The notes under the pieces were generated by a model, which had not been told where the DNA came from, did no database searches, and was given only the letters and a program-made list of their open reading frames with translations. From contig JAZRZJ010000017.1 in the NCBI GenBank assembly GCA_045601285.1, positions 1 through 37,150 of the forward strand: a stretch of 37,150 nucleotides of DNA. Reading direction: 5' to 3'. The translations under genes and the position numbers were made by a program. Source of the stretch: F23-B02 sp045601285 (lineage in GTDB: Bacteria; Bacillota; Clostridia; Oscillospirales; Oscillospiraceae). Shown in pieces: positions 15,813 to 24,059 of this stretch (the stretch's first letter is position 1; each line of letters starts with the position of its first letter).

Positions 15813-16970
15813 TTATGCTATATTCTCTATACACTCCGCCCTGAGCGTGACGACAAGCAGACCGTCACACTCCGAAACAGAAAAATTCGATGAGACGATT
15901 TCTCCCTCGCCTATTCTGTGCCGCAGCTCCTCCAAAAGATTATCCTGCATGCGAAGCTGTAACCTTTCCGTGTCAACAGCGCGATCCTTTGTCTCAAAGG
16001 TCTTGCCGCTTATAATTGCCATACCGATTGGAATAACATAGGATTTTCCAAGTGATATGTACCTTAATTTATTTATTTTATCACAGCTTAGCTCATTATT
16101 TCTACTGTCTGAGTAAAAATTTATATAATTTTTCCCTGCAAGCAAGCCGATTTTCACAGAACCGCCGCCGCTATCTGTTTTTACGCACTCCGTAAGCGGA
16201 GAAACAGCGGTAATCTCATACCATGTTCTTGCGGTAACCTCACCCATAGCGTGAACCTCTCTGTCATCTCCCGTTTCGCTGTCCATAAGCCCGCTTATAA
16301 GCATATCACCCTCACATACAGTATCCCCGATATTAATCACACTTTTTCCCTGCAGAACGGAAATTTTTGTTACAATTCCGCTTTTTTGCGCATATATACT
16401 GCACGGCTCGGCTTCGGCTATGATATCGGGCTTTTCAATCCTTTCGTGTACAGTCACCTCAAGCTCCGAGTTGTTCATATTAAGGCTCAGCCATGAAATT
16501 TCAGGACAGCTCATAAGAACCTTGTTTTTCACATCCTCCGCAGATATTGCCGGCCAGAAAACGCCGTACTCGACTCCGCCTTCACGAAGCACACGCAGAA
16601 TTTCTCCGTAGGATAAGCTTTTGTTGCCCGTAACCGTAATATTCCAGATAAAAAGTGACGAAAACGAGGCAATGATAATGCAGACAGCAAGCCCGATAAG
16701 CAGGGCAAATCTCCGTTTTGCCGAGCGTGTTATCGCTTTTCCGCCTTTGGATTCAATTATTTTTATATCACAGCCGTTTTTCCGCGCACTGCTTCTTATT
16801 TCCGCAAGGTCAGATGAATGCACGGAAATCTGCATTGAAAAGTCGTCACACGATTTTGTGTCCCAGAACTCAATGCTTTTTTCGCAGAGCTTATTTAAAA
16901 GCAATTCGGGCTCGGCTCCGCTTACTTCAAGACGCACGGTTCCCCGTGCAAGATTATAAAGTTTCTTCAT
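15813..16970 (-). CDS. yqfD: Sporulation protein YqfD
   Basis: YqfD is a mother-cell sporulation membrane protein of unknown biochemical role. The 385-residue product starts MKKLYNLARGTVRLEVSG, a family-typical opening. It has a soluble N-terminal part, one membrane helix (about 88-109, FALLIGLAVCIIIASFSSLF), and then a POTRA/FtsQ-like segment (ITVTGNKSLSYGEILRVL). The large C-terminal region includes KSGIVTKISVLQGKSVINIGDTV, resembling a lipoyl-like barrel, as in the family. It follows yqfC by 5 nt, the normal pair. The presumed sigma-E promoter upstream of yqfC would serve both. Confidence 0.92.
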   Translation of the reverse strand: MKKLYNLARGTVRLEVSGAEPELLLNKLCEKSIEFWDTKSCDDFSMQISVHSSDLAEIRSSARKNGCDIKIIESKGGKAITRSAKRRFALLIGLAVCIIIASFSSLFIWNITVTGNKSLSYGEILRVLREGGVEYGVFWPAISAEDVKNKVLMSCPEISWLSLNMNNSELEVTVHERIEKPDIIAEAEPCSIYAQKSGIVTKISVLQGKSVINIGDTVCEGDMLISGLMDSETGDDREVHAMGEVTARTWYEITAVSPLTECVKTDSGGGSVKIGLLAGKNYINFYSDSRNNELSCDKINKLRYISLGKSYVIPIGMAIISGKTFETKDRAVDTERLQLRMQDNLLEELRHRIGEGEIVSSNFSVSECDGLLVVTLRAECIENIA

Positions 16971-16975
16971 TTTAC

Positions 16976-17248
16976 CTACTCAAGCTCTATTGACAGTATT
17001 CTTCCCGTTATCAGCATATCGCACTTATCCATAGCCGTTAGATTCAGTTCATCGCCGCATATACGCGTTTTCATTGTGCCGCAGTCAATGATAATCTGCT
17101 TGTCTCCGTATTTGCATATTCCGTTGTGGTTTTCAATAAGCAGATGGCCGCGGCCGTTGAGGGTAAGCTTTGCAGAGCCCGCAAAGGCATCGGCCGGCAG
17201 GCTTATTCTGTCCGAAAGCAATTCGGCCCTTGCTTTTATTCTTCCCAT
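16976..17248 (-). CDS. yqfC: Sporulation protein YqfC
   Basis: This 90-residue protein starts at the ATG at 17248 (MGRIKARAELLSDRISLPAD), with AGGAGG 7 nt upstream; the longer frame to 17308 runs into the divergent promoter region. The sequence (LTLNGRGHLLIENHNGI, YGDKQIIIDCGTMKTRICG, LNLTAMDKCDMLITGRI) matches the YqfC/YabP family of small beta-rich sporulation proteins. YabP is needed for spore-coat assembly; the YqfC role is unknown but sigma-E-linked. It is divergent from ylbJ with a shared symmetric promoter region. Confidence 0.9.
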   Translation of the reverse strand: MGRIKARAELLSDRISLPADAFAGSAKLTLNGRGHLLIENHNGICKYGDKQIIIDCGTMKTRICGDELNLTAMDKCDMLITGRILSIELE

Positions 17249-17256
17249 TATCACGC

Positions 17257-17312
17257 CTCCTTGTCCGTATAAATCTATGACATAAATCATAGCTTGATAC
17301 ATGGACAAGGAG
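17257..17312. promoter_or_regulatory. Symmetric divergent sigma-E-like promoter pair for yqfC-yqfD and ylbJ
   Basis: Plus strand: -35-like GTATAAA (17267-17273), 14-bp spacer, -10-like CATAGCTT (17288-17295). Minus strand: GTATCAA (17294-17300), 14-bp spacer, CATAGATT (17272-17279). Both resemble the sigma-E pattern (ATA-type -35, about 14 bp, CATAnnnT), and each -10 overlaps the other's -35. The core CTATGACATAAATCATAG (17275-17292) is an inverted repeat, and outside it CTCCTTGTCC (17257-17266) and GGACAAGGAG (17303-17312), which carry the two ribosome sites, are also perfect inverted copies. ylbJ, yqfC and yqfD are sigma-E genes in Bacillus, which supports the reading. Confidence 0.72.
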
Positions 17313-17320
17313 CTGATTGT

Positions 17321-18256
17321 ATGAAGTCATTCCCCGCGATCTGCGCAGCGCTTTGCGCATTTGCAATGCTGCTCATATTTCCCGATGTTTCAAGCGATGC
17401 AGTTATAGGCGGACTTGAAACCTGCGGTAAAATTATCATTCCCTCTCTGTTTCCCTATTTTATCGCGGTCAATCTTCTGACAGAGCTTGGCGCCATAAGC
17501 AGACTGTGCGGGCTTCTGCATGCCGGCAGCTTAAAATATGCGGCGTTTATCATCGGGATAACAGGCGGCTATCCTGTGGGAGCCGCATACATTGCAGAGG
17601 CAAGAGGCCGTGGTGAATTAAGCGCCGAAGATGCCTCAAGGCTTCTCATTTACTGCAACAATTCAGGGCCTGCGTTTATCATCGGTGCAGTAGGCACGGG
17701 AGTTTTTCATTCACTTCCTGCCGGCATCATTCTATATTCAGCACATATCATTTCAGCCGCGGTCTACGGAGCAATGTTCTGTAAAACGCAAAGTCACAGT
17801 GAACGTTACCTTACAGCAGCAAATCCCGCCGGCTTTGCCTCCGCGCTTACTGTTTCGGTCAAAAGGTCGGTTACGTCAATAATAAACGTCTGCGGTTTTG
17901 TTCTTGCCTTTTCCGTGCTGATCAAACTGCTGAACGCAGGCGGATTACTCAGTTTACTTAGCGGAAAAATATCCGTGTTTATGCACACAGAGCTTCATTT
18001 TAGTTCAGCGCTGATTTCCGGATTGTTTGAAATCGGAAACAGCATAAAGGAAATGCAGGGCTTGGAAATCTCTCCTCTTAACCTTGCCCTTGCTGCGTTT
18101 ATTCTCGGCTGGGGTGGAATTTCCGTGCATTTTCAGACGCTTTCAATCATTGCGGATACAGATATAAAAACCGCCCGATATGTAATCGGACGGTTTTTAA
18201 TCGCTGTTTTTGCCGCAATATTCGCCTGCTTAGCAGCATCAGTATTCAGAATATAA
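17321..18256 (+). CDS. ylbJ: Sporulation membrane protein YlbJ / SpoVV
   Basis: YlbJ (SpoVV) moves dipicolinic acid from the mother cell across the outer forespore membrane in Bacillus. The start is the ATG at 17321 (MKSFPAICAALCAFAMLL), with AAGGAG 8 nt upstream. The 311-residue product has about eight hydrophobic segments and the Gate (nucleoside-recognition) features ETCGKIIIPSLFPYFIAVNLL, GITGGYPVGAAYIAEARGRG and CNNSGPAFIIGAVGTGVF, all typical of YlbJ. The gene is divergent from yqfC and overlaps the convergent chromate transporter gene by 11 nt. Its last part also encodes a terminator-shaped hairpin for that opposing gene. Confidence 0.9.
   Translation: MKSFPAICAALCAFAMLLIFPDVSSDAVIGGLETCGKIIIPSLFPYFIAVNLLTELGAISRLCGLLHAGSLKYAAFIIGITGGYPVGAAYIAEARGRGELSAEDASRLLIYCNNSGPAFIIGAVGTGVFHSLPAGIILYSAHIISAAVYGAMFCKTQSHSERYLTAANPAGFASALTVSVKRSVTSIINVCGFVLAFSVLIKLLNAGGLLSLLSGKISVFMHTELHFSSALISGLFEIGNSIKEMQGLEISPLNLALAAFILGWGGISVHFQTLSIIADTDIKTARYVIGRFLIAVFAAIFACLAASVFRI
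18166..18198 (-). terminator. Terminator hairpin inside the ylbJ 3' end, serving the convergent chrA operon
   Basis: A 14-position stem with one mismatch (18166-18179 with 18185-18198) and a 5-base loop has A-runs and T-runs at its base on both strands. On the minus strand it lies 47 nt beyond the stop of the convergent transporter gene and ends in TTTTTATAT. It is fully within ylbJ coding sequence, so ylbJ translation must override it on the plus strand. Confidence 0.72.
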
Positions 18257-18806
18257 GCACACCTGCCGCCGCAGAAGCCGCGATAAACACAATCGGATGC
18301 AGCTTTTTTGTGGGCTTTACCCAGCGCGTAAGTATAAGCAGGATTGCCGCAAGGATAATTGCTTTAAGATTAAAATACTCAAGGAAGCTGTCAGCGCCCA
18401 TATTGAGCAGTGCAATCTCAACAACAAGGACACCTGCCGCAGCAATCAGTCCCGTTGAAGCTGGGCGAAGTCCATAGAACGCGGCATCAACATATTTGTT
18501 CTTTCTGAAGCGGTCAAGCACTGCGATAATCAGAAGAACAATGATAATTCCGGGAGTAATTATGCCCAGCGTTGCAGCCAGAGAGCCCCGGAAGCCTGCG
18601 GTCGTGAAGCCCGTGTAGGTTGCCATGTTAATCCCGATAGGACCGGGAGTAGATTCGGAAACAGCCAGCATATCCGCAATCTGATTGTATGTAAACCAGC
18701 CTGTGCGGTCTGACATATCGTAAAGAAACGGAAGTGTCGCCATACCGCCGCCAACGGAGAACAGACCGATTTTGAAGAACTCCCACCAAAGCCGGAGAAG
18801 AATCAT
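18246..18806 (-). CDS. Chromate transporter, half-size ChrA subunit
   Basis: This 186-residue membrane protein has the CHR-family opening FFKIGLFSVGGGMATLPFL and the ESTPGPIGINMATYTGF motif, followed by about five hydrophobic helices. It is one half of a short-chain CHR pair; such pairs are encoded side by side and act together, nominally to export chromate (CrO4) in exchange for other anions. In anaerobic gut bacteria the natural substrate is unknown. Its start overlaps the second half by 4 nt, and its end overlaps ylbJ by 11 nt. Confidence 0.9.
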   Translation of the reverse strand: MILLRLWWEFFKIGLFSVGGGMATLPFLYDMSDRTGWFTYNQIADMLAVSESTPGPIGINMATYTGFTTAGFRGSLAATLGIITPGIIIVLLIIAVLDRFRKNKYVDAAFYGLRPASTGLIAAAGVLVVEIALLNMGADSFLEYFNLKAIILAAILLILTRWVKPTKKLHPIVFIAASAAAGVLIF

Positions 18807-19345
18807 TCAGACTTCACCTCCAGACCTTTAATCACAATGCCGAGTATTGCGGAAACCACCACAAACACAACGGGTGTAACGCCCGTAAGCAGTGAAAGCA
18901 ATGCCACAAGCGCGAAAATCGCAAAGCATTTCCAGTCAATAACCGAGCTTTTCCAAAGCTTTACAACGGCATTGAAAATAAGGACACATACGCAGACTCT
19001 TATCCCCGCAAATGCCTTTTTTACTATCTCGGAGTCGGCAAAGCTTGTGAGAAGTGCTGCAATAACCGTTATGATGATAAGCGCGGGACAAACCGTACCT
19101 AAGGCGGCGGCAATTCCGCCTGCGGTGCCTTTGCGCTTCTGCCCCACAAAAATCATGGTGTTTACCATGATAATGCCCGGGAGACACTGACCGATTGCGT
19201 AATAATCAAGCACCTCCGCCTCGGTAACCCATTTTCTGTTTTCAACAACTTCCCTCTGAAGTATGGGAAGCATGGCGTAGCCTCCCCCGAAGGTCATAAT
19301 ACCTACGCGGAAGGCCACGGCAAATATTTCAAGCAGCTCGCTCAT
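18803..19345 (-). CDS. Chromate transporter, half-size ChrA subunit
   Basis: This 180-residue partner of the next gene has the CHR-family start FRVGIMTFGGGYAMLPILQ, then YAIGQCLPGIIMVNTMIFVG and several membrane helices. The two proteins are homologous halves with the same N-terminal signature; together they equal one long-chain ChrA. It overlaps the phosphoglucomutase gene by 4 nt upstream and its partner by 4 nt downstream, so translation is likely coupled across all three. Substrate assignment rests only on the family name. Confidence 0.9.
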   Translation of the reverse strand: MSELLEIFAVAFRVGIMTFGGGYAMLPILQREVVENRKWVTEAEVLDYYAIGQCLPGIIMVNTMIFVGQKRKGTAGGIAAALGTVCPALIIITVIAALLTSFADSEIVKKAFAGIRVCVCVLIFNAVVKLWKSSVIDWKCFAIFALVALLSLLTGVTPVVFVVVSAILGIVIKGLEVKSE

Positions 19346-21069
19346 TTCTTGAGGCTTTCTGCAAACTTTGCGTATTTTTCAATCTTTTCATTGCATTCGC
19401 TCTCATTTTTGCCCTTGCTGAGAATGTAAACCTTGATTTTAGGCTCGGTTCCTGAGGGGCGGATAATAAAGCTGCTTCCGTCCGCAAGCTCAAAATAAAG
19501 AACATTGGAGCCCTTGATGCTTGTTTCTCCGACAACGCCGATTTCGGGAACGGAAATGCTTCCGTCGGCATAGTCGCGGATACGGAAAACGTCTGTATCT
19601 GCGATGACCGCAGGCGGATTTTCGCGGAGATTTGCCATTATGCTCTTCATCTTTGCAAGACCGTCAAGACCGGGCATCACAAGATTGAGCGTCTTTTCGC
19701 CGTACCAGCCGTATTTCTCATACAGGCTCTGCATCGCCTGCTTGAGATTCATGCCCTTGTCAAAATAATATGCCGCCATCTCCGCAACCATCATTGATGC
19801 GGTGACCGCGTCCTTATCGCGTACATAGTCGCCCATCATATAGCCGTAGCTCTCTTCATAGGCAAAAATGTACTTGTAGCTTCCTGCCTTCTCCCATTCC
19901 GCAACACGCTCGGCCATAAATTTAAAGCCCGTAAAGGTATCTTCAAAATGAACGCCGTTGCTCTCTGCAACAACCTTTGCCATTTCTGTGGTTACGATGC
20001 TCTTTACCGCACCTGCGTTTTCGGGCAGAGTTCCGGTCCTCTTCTTTGCGTTAATTACATAGTCAAGCAGAAGCACACCCATCTGATTGCCGGAAATTGC
20101 AGAATATCCTTCACCGTCACGCACCATGACGCCGATACGGTCAGAGTCGGGGTCAGTTCCGATAATAAGGTCGCTGCCGACTTCTTTTGCAAGTTGGGCG
20201 GCAAGATAGAAGCCTTCGGGGTTTTCGGGGTTGGGGCTCTCAACCGTGGGGAAGGAGCCGTCAAGCACCATCTGCTCCTTTACGGGATAAAGCCGGGTAA
20301 TTCCCAGTCTCTTAAGCGACTCGGGAACAAGCCTCCAGCCTGCGCCGTGGAAAGGCGTGTAGACAATTTTAAACCTGTCCGCAACCTTTGCAACGACAGC
20401 CTTGTCAATTGCCTGTCCCAGCACCTCTTCAAGATATGCCGCGTCTGTTTCATCGCCGATAAGCTCAATGCGTCCGTCGGCAACAGCCCCGTCAAAATCG
20501 CAGCTTAAAAAGCCGTTGAACACATCGATCTGATTCATCTGCTCCGCAATTGCCGCCGCGTGCTGAGGAGGCAGCTGAGCGCCGTCAGACCAGTACACCT
20601 TGTAGCCGTTATACTCCTTGGGGTTATGGCTTGCGGTAATATTGAGGCCTGCGGTGGTGCCGTAATAGCGCACGGCAAAGCTGAGCTCGGGAGTCGGGCG
20701 CAGTGCATCAAACAGGCGGACGTGAATGCCGTTTGCCGCCATGACGCAGGCTGCCTCCTTTGCAAAAACATCGCTGTTTATGCGGCAGTCAAAGCAGATG
20801 ACAATACCCTTTTGCATTGCGTCTTCGCCTTCCGCCTTGATCACATTGGCAAATGCCTGGGTTGCATAGCGGATCACATGAACGTTCATGTGATGAAGTC
20901 CGACCTTCATGGTGCCGCGAAGTCCTGCGGTGCCAAACTCAAGCGGGGCAAAAAAGCGGCTTTCTATCTCTTTTTCATCGTCTGCAATGGAATTGAGCTC
21001 CTCCCACTCACTTTCGCTGAGTGCGGGGCTGTCAAGCCAAAGCTGGTACTCTTCCTTATAGGTCTTCAT
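19342..21069 (-). CDS. Phosphoglucomutase / phosphomannomutase
   Basis: This enzyme interconverts hexose 1- and 6-phosphates and so supplies glucose 1-phosphate for glycan and polysaccharide synthesis. The 575-residue product has the four alpha-D-phosphohexomutase domains. The catalytic phosphoserine loop is TASHNPKEYNGYK (Ser about 147), the metal site is GTDPDSDRIGV (Asp 306, 308, 310), and the sugar-binding loop is FAYEESYGYM. The C-terminal phosphate-binding loop is RPSGTEPKIKVYI. Length fits the PgcA-like group in Bacillota rather than the ~450-residue GlmM type. It lies in the murA-walJ-rlmH operon, overlapping both neighbours. Confidence 0.95.
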   Translation of the reverse strand: MKTYKEEYQLWLDSPALSESEWEELNSIADDEKEIESRFFAPLEFGTAGLRGTMKVGLHHMNVHVIRYATQAFANVIKAEGEDAMQKGIVICFDCRINSDVFAKEAACVMAANGIHVRLFDALRPTPELSFAVRYYGTTAGLNITASHNPKEYNGYKVYWSDGAQLPPQHAAAIAEQMNQIDVFNGFLSCDFDGAVADGRIELIGDETDAAYLEEVLGQAIDKAVVAKVADRFKIVYTPFHGAGWRLVPESLKRLGITRLYPVKEQMVLDGSFPTVESPNPENPEGFYLAAQLAKEVGSDLIIGTDPDSDRIGVMVRDGEGYSAISGNQMGVLLLDYVINAKKRTGTLPENAGAVKSIVTTEMAKVVAESNGVHFEDTFTGFKFMAERVAEWEKAGSYKYIFAYEESYGYMMGDYVRDKDAVTASMMVAEMAAYYFDKGMNLKQAMQSLYEKYGWYGEKTLNLVMPGLDGLAKMKSIMANLRENPPAVIADTDVFRIRDYADGSISVPEIGVVGETSIKGSNVLYFELADGSSFIIRPSGTEPKIKVYILSKGKNESECNEKIEKYAKFAESLKK

Positions 21070-21376
21070 ATTCAGCGCTCCCTTCGCTTAAATTCACAGC
21101 GTCCTCATACATGGTTCTGGGGACGTATATGTCAACTCCCGTGCCGCTCATACCCAGAACCAGACGGCCGAAATCGCCGTCATTCGGATACTGTCTGATG
21201 CACGGTATATTATAAGCTTCAAGAAGATTTATAAGCATCTCATCGCTCATATCAAGGCTCATGCGGTGAGTGAGGAACACCGGTTCAACGGGATTCCCCT
21301 CTTCGTCCTTTGGCCAGCGTTTAAGTATATCGCCTGTCAGACGTCTGCCCCATTCCAGTTTAATCTCATTATCCAT
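21056..21376 (-). CDS. Small DUF2007-like protein, unknown function
   Basis: I start at the ATG at 21376 (MDNEIKLEWGRRLTGDIL), with GGAGG 5 nt upstream; an ATG at 21391 overlapping the rlmH stop is the alternative but lacks a ribosome site. The 106-residue product has no signal peptide or membrane helix. The C-terminal part (LLEAYNIPCIRQYPNDGDFG, then GTGVDIYVPRTMYEDA) looks like the DUF2007 putative signal-transducing fold, whose members read '...gvdIyVp...yedA'. The match is from memory and weak. It overlaps the phosphoglucomutase start by 14 nt and follows rlmH closely. Confidence 0.75.
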   Translation of the reverse strand: MDNEIKLEWGRRLTGDILKRWPKDEEGNPVEPVFLTHRMSLDMSDEMLINLLEAYNIPCIRQYPNDGDFGRLVLGMSGTGVDIYVPRTMYEDAVNLSEGSAEYEDL

Positions 21377-21387
21377 GACTGCCTCCG

Positions 21388-21870
21388 TCATTTATGGTAT
21401 TTTGAACCTTCGTTTATTTTAAAGCTTCTGTATATCTGCTCCGCAAGCATTACGCGGGCAAGGTGATGCGGAAATGTCATTTCAGACATTCCGAGGCGCA
21501 TATCAGCACGCTTTTTCACACTTTCCGCCATGCCGAAGGACCCGCCTATAATAAAGCATATTTTTGCTTTTCCCGCAAGTGCCAGGCTGCTGATTTTTTC
21601 TGCAAGCTCCTCACTTTTAAGCTGCTTTGCGCCAACGCACATTGCAATTACATAGGCATCTTTCGGTATATTTTTTTCAATTTCAACAGCTTCCTTATCA
21701 AGCGCCGCGCTGATTTCCTTATCAGACGGATTGTCGGGAAGCTTTGCTTCGCTCAGCTCAAGGCACTCAAATCTGCAATAGGCCGATAATCTGCGGGAAT
21801 ACTCGTTCACTGCGTCAATATAAAATTTTTCCTTCATTTTTCCAACGCACACAAGCTTTATCCCAAGCAT
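21388..21870 (-). CDS. rlmH: 23S rRNA (pseudouridine1915-N3)-methyltransferase RlmH
   Basis: RlmH is a SPOUT methyltransferase that modifies pseudouridine 1915 in helix 69 of 23S rRNA on assembled 70S ribosomes. The 160-residue product begins MLGIKLVCVGKMKEKFY and contains the SAM-knot motif ICFIIGGSFGMAESV. It ends MTFPHHLARVMLAEQIYRSF...YHK, the diagnostic C-terminus. Length is exactly typical. It follows the WalJ-like hydrolase by 2 nt, a neighbour pair also found in Bacillus. Confidence 0.97.
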   Translation of the reverse strand: MLGIKLVCVGKMKEKFYIDAVNEYSRRLSAYCRFECLELSEAKLPDNPSDKEISAALDKEAVEIEKNIPKDAYVIAMCVGAKQLKSEELAEKISSLALAGKAKICFIIGGSFGMAESVKKRADMRLGMSEMTFPHHLARVMLAEQIYRSFKINEGSKYHK

Positions 21871-21872
21871 TA

Positions 21873-22643
21873 TTATACCTCTCCTATATGTACCTCAAGC
21901 ATTGTATCCGCAGGCGCGACACTTAATTCTACATCAAGTCCGCAGATTGCACCGCACACAGCCTCAAACGCCTTTGCCGGTGTATTATTCTCTCTGCTCA
22001 GATGCCCTAATATTATATGCCTTGTGCCGCTGTTTGCAAGCAAAACAGCAAGCTTTTTGCAATCATCGTTTGAAAGATGGCCATGGGAAGATAAAATTCT
22101 GCGCTTCAGAAAATAAGGATACGGACTGTTTTTCAGCATATCAACATCATGATTTGCTTCAATGACCACGGTATCGGCACCGGAAAGCCCCCGAAGCATA
22201 TCCTCGGTAACAGAGCCCGTGTCGGTTGCAAAGGCAAAAACCTTCTCCCCCGCTATTCTGTAGCCCACGCTGAATATTGAGTCATGCGGTGTCCTGAACG
22301 CAGAAATTTCCGTACTGCCGATGCTGAAAGCTTTATTCAATTCAATAACGCTTATAAAATCCGCAAGCTGTGGCTTCATACCGACAAGGACATCATAAAG
22401 CTCTGCGGGAGCAAATACCTTTACTCCGTAGTGCTTTACAAGCATGGGAAGTCCGGAAATATGATCGGAGTGCTCATGTGTTATGAGCACTCCGCCTATA
22501 TCCTGCGGAGTAAGACCAAGCTCGTCAAGACAATTTACTATCCTGCGCATGGAAATACCCGCATCGATCAGTATATTGGCCTTGCCGTCGGAAATGAGGC
22601 TGCAGTTTCCCGTTGAGCCACTGGCAAAAGTCACTATACGCAT
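21873..22643 (-). CDS. walJ: MBL-fold metallohydrolase, WalJ/YycJ type
   Basis: This 256-residue metallo-beta-lactamase-fold protein has FASGSTGNCSLI near the start, the metal motif HEHSDH (His56, His58, Asp60, His61) and EANHDVDML. Later histidines follow in SSHGHLSND and ILGHLSREN. The FASGSxGN opening and overall length match YycJ (WalJ), which in Bacillus relates to coordination of cell division with DNA replication and may have DNA exonuclease activity. The WalRK two-component genes normally beside it are absent; here it lies between murA and rlmH. Confidence 0.9.
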   Translation of the reverse strand: MRIVTFASGSTGNCSLISDGKANILIDAGISMRRIVNCLDELGLTPQDIGGVLITHEHSDHISGLPMLVKHYGVKVFAPAELYDVLVGMKPQLADFISVIELNKAFSIGSTEISAFRTPHDSIFSVGYRIAGEKVFAFATDTGSVTEDMLRGLSGADTVVIEANHDVDMLKNSPYPYFLKRRILSSHGHLSNDDCKKLAVLLANSGTRHIILGHLSRENNTPAKAFEAVCGAICGLDVELSVAPADTMLEVHIGEV

Positions 22644-22655
22644 GATATTACCTTT

Positions 22656-23960
22656 TTAACCTATTGAAATTACCTTATCTACAGTTTCGGTATCATCGGG
22701 GAAATCAACAAGTGCAATATCGGCACCGAGAGCGCGGAGCTTACCGACAAAATTCTCATAACCGCGTTCGATAAAGTGGATATCCTCAATCTCGGTTGTG
22801 CCGGAAGCGCACAGTCCGGCAATTACCATTGCGGCACCTGCGCGGAGGTCGCAAGCCATGACGGGAGCGCCGGTAAGTCTGTTGCCGCCTTCAATAATAG
22901 CGATTCTTCCGTCCACCTGAATGTCAGCGCCCATCTTGCGAAGCTCATTGACATACTTGAAGCGGTTGTCATAGATGCCCTCGGTAATTACCGAAGTGCC
23001 GGTTGCGAGGCAAAGCAGAGCGCCCATCTGAGGCTGCATATCCGTGGGGAAGCCGGGATAAGGCAGAGTTTTCACATTAGCCTTGCGGAGATTGCCGTTG
23101 CTCTTTACCAGGACGGAATCTTCATATTCCTGGACAATAGTGCCGGTCTCGCGAAGCTTTGCACTGATGCACTCAAGGTGCTTGGGAATTACGTTCTTAA
23201 TAAGAACCTCACCGCCGGTTGCCGCTGCGGCTGCCATATATGTGCCGGCTTCAATCTGGTCGGGAATGATGCTGTAGCTGCCGCCGTGAAGTCTTTCAAC
23301 GCCGGTGATTTTAATTGTATCGGTGCCGGCACCGCGGATATCTGCGCCCATGGAGTTGAGGAAGTTTGCAAGGTCAACAATATGGGGCTCACGTGCGGCG
23401 TTCTCAATAACCGTACGTCCGCTTGCCATGGTTGCGGCAAGAATGATATTCATTGTTGCGCCAACGGAAACCTTGTCAAGATAAATCTTAGCGCCGTGGA
23501 GTCTGTCATCGGGAGCATCGGCATAAACAAAACCGTTTCTTACGTCAATATCAGCTCCAAGTGCGGTCATTCCCTTTATATGCTGGTCGATGGGGCGAAC
23601 GCCGAAATTGCAGCCTCCGGGCATAGTGGTCTTTGCATGACCGAAACGGCTGAGCATTGCGCCGATCAGATAGTAGGACGCACGGATCTTACGCATAAGG
23701 TCAAAGGGAGCGTCACAGAATCTGACATTACGGCTGTCTATCTCGATTGTGGAGCGATTGATAAGCTTTACCTCCGCACCGAGATGGGTAAGGATCGTGA
23801 GGAGCATATCGGTATCGCTGATTTCAGGTATATTTTCAATGCGGCAAACACCGTCAACCATAAGAGCAGCGGGAATGATTGCAACAGCAGCATTCTTTGC
23901 GCCGCTGATTTCAACCTCACCCTGCAGAGGTTTGCCGCCGTTAATTACGTACTTTTCCAT
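22656..23960 (-). CDS. murA: UDP-N-acetylglucosamine 1-carboxyvinyltransferase MurA
   Basis: MurA transfers enolpyruvate from PEP to UDP-GlcNAc, the first committed step of peptidoglycan synthesis. The 434-residue protein has the N-terminal KNAA motif (SGAKNA, Lys22) and the catalytic loop PGGCNFGVRPIDQH. The fosfomycin-reactive Cys is kept at about residue 117. The usual loop reads GGCAIG, so Asn-Phe here is a mild variation. The C-terminal half shows YPGFPTDMQPQMGALL and DLRAGAAMVIAG. It heads a seven-gene operon and has its own promoter; the ribosome site is AAAGGTG. Whether a second murA paralogue exists is unknown. Confidence 0.96.
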   Translation of the reverse strand: MEKYVINGGKPLQGEVEISGAKNAAVAIIPAALMVDGVCRIENIPEISDTDMLLTILTHLGAEVKLINRSTIEIDSRNVRFCDAPFDLMRKIRASYYLIGAMLSRFGHAKTTMPGGCNFGVRPIDQHIKGMTALGADIDVRNGFVYADAPDDRLHGAKIYLDKVSVGATMNIILAATMASGRTVIENAAREPHIVDLANFLNSMGADIRGAGTDTIKITGVERLHGGSYSIIPDQIEAGTYMAAAAATGGEVLIKNVIPKHLECISAKLRETGTIVQEYEDSVLVKSNGNLRKANVKTLPYPGFPTDMQPQMGALLCLATGTSVITEGIYDNRFKYVNELRKMGADIQVDGRIAIIEGGNRLTGAPVMACDLRAGAAMVIAGLCASGTTEIEDIHFIERGYENFVGKLRALGADIALVDFPDDTETVDKVISIG

Positions 23961-24006
23961 ATGTTACACCTTTCGTTCGGCACACCCACACCTGATGTGC
24001 GATTAA

Positions 24007-24035
24007 ATTATAGCATAGGTTTGAAACAATAGCAA
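24007..24035 (-). promoter_or_regulatory. Sigma-A promoter of the murA operon
   Basis: Minus-strand -10 TATAAT (24007-24012, extended by an upstream TG: TGCTATAAT) and -35 TTGCTA (24030-24035) have a 17-bp spacer, about 45 nt upstream of the murA start. Confidence 0.72.
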
Positions 24036-24059
24036 CAATATTTTGTAAACATTCTGTAA

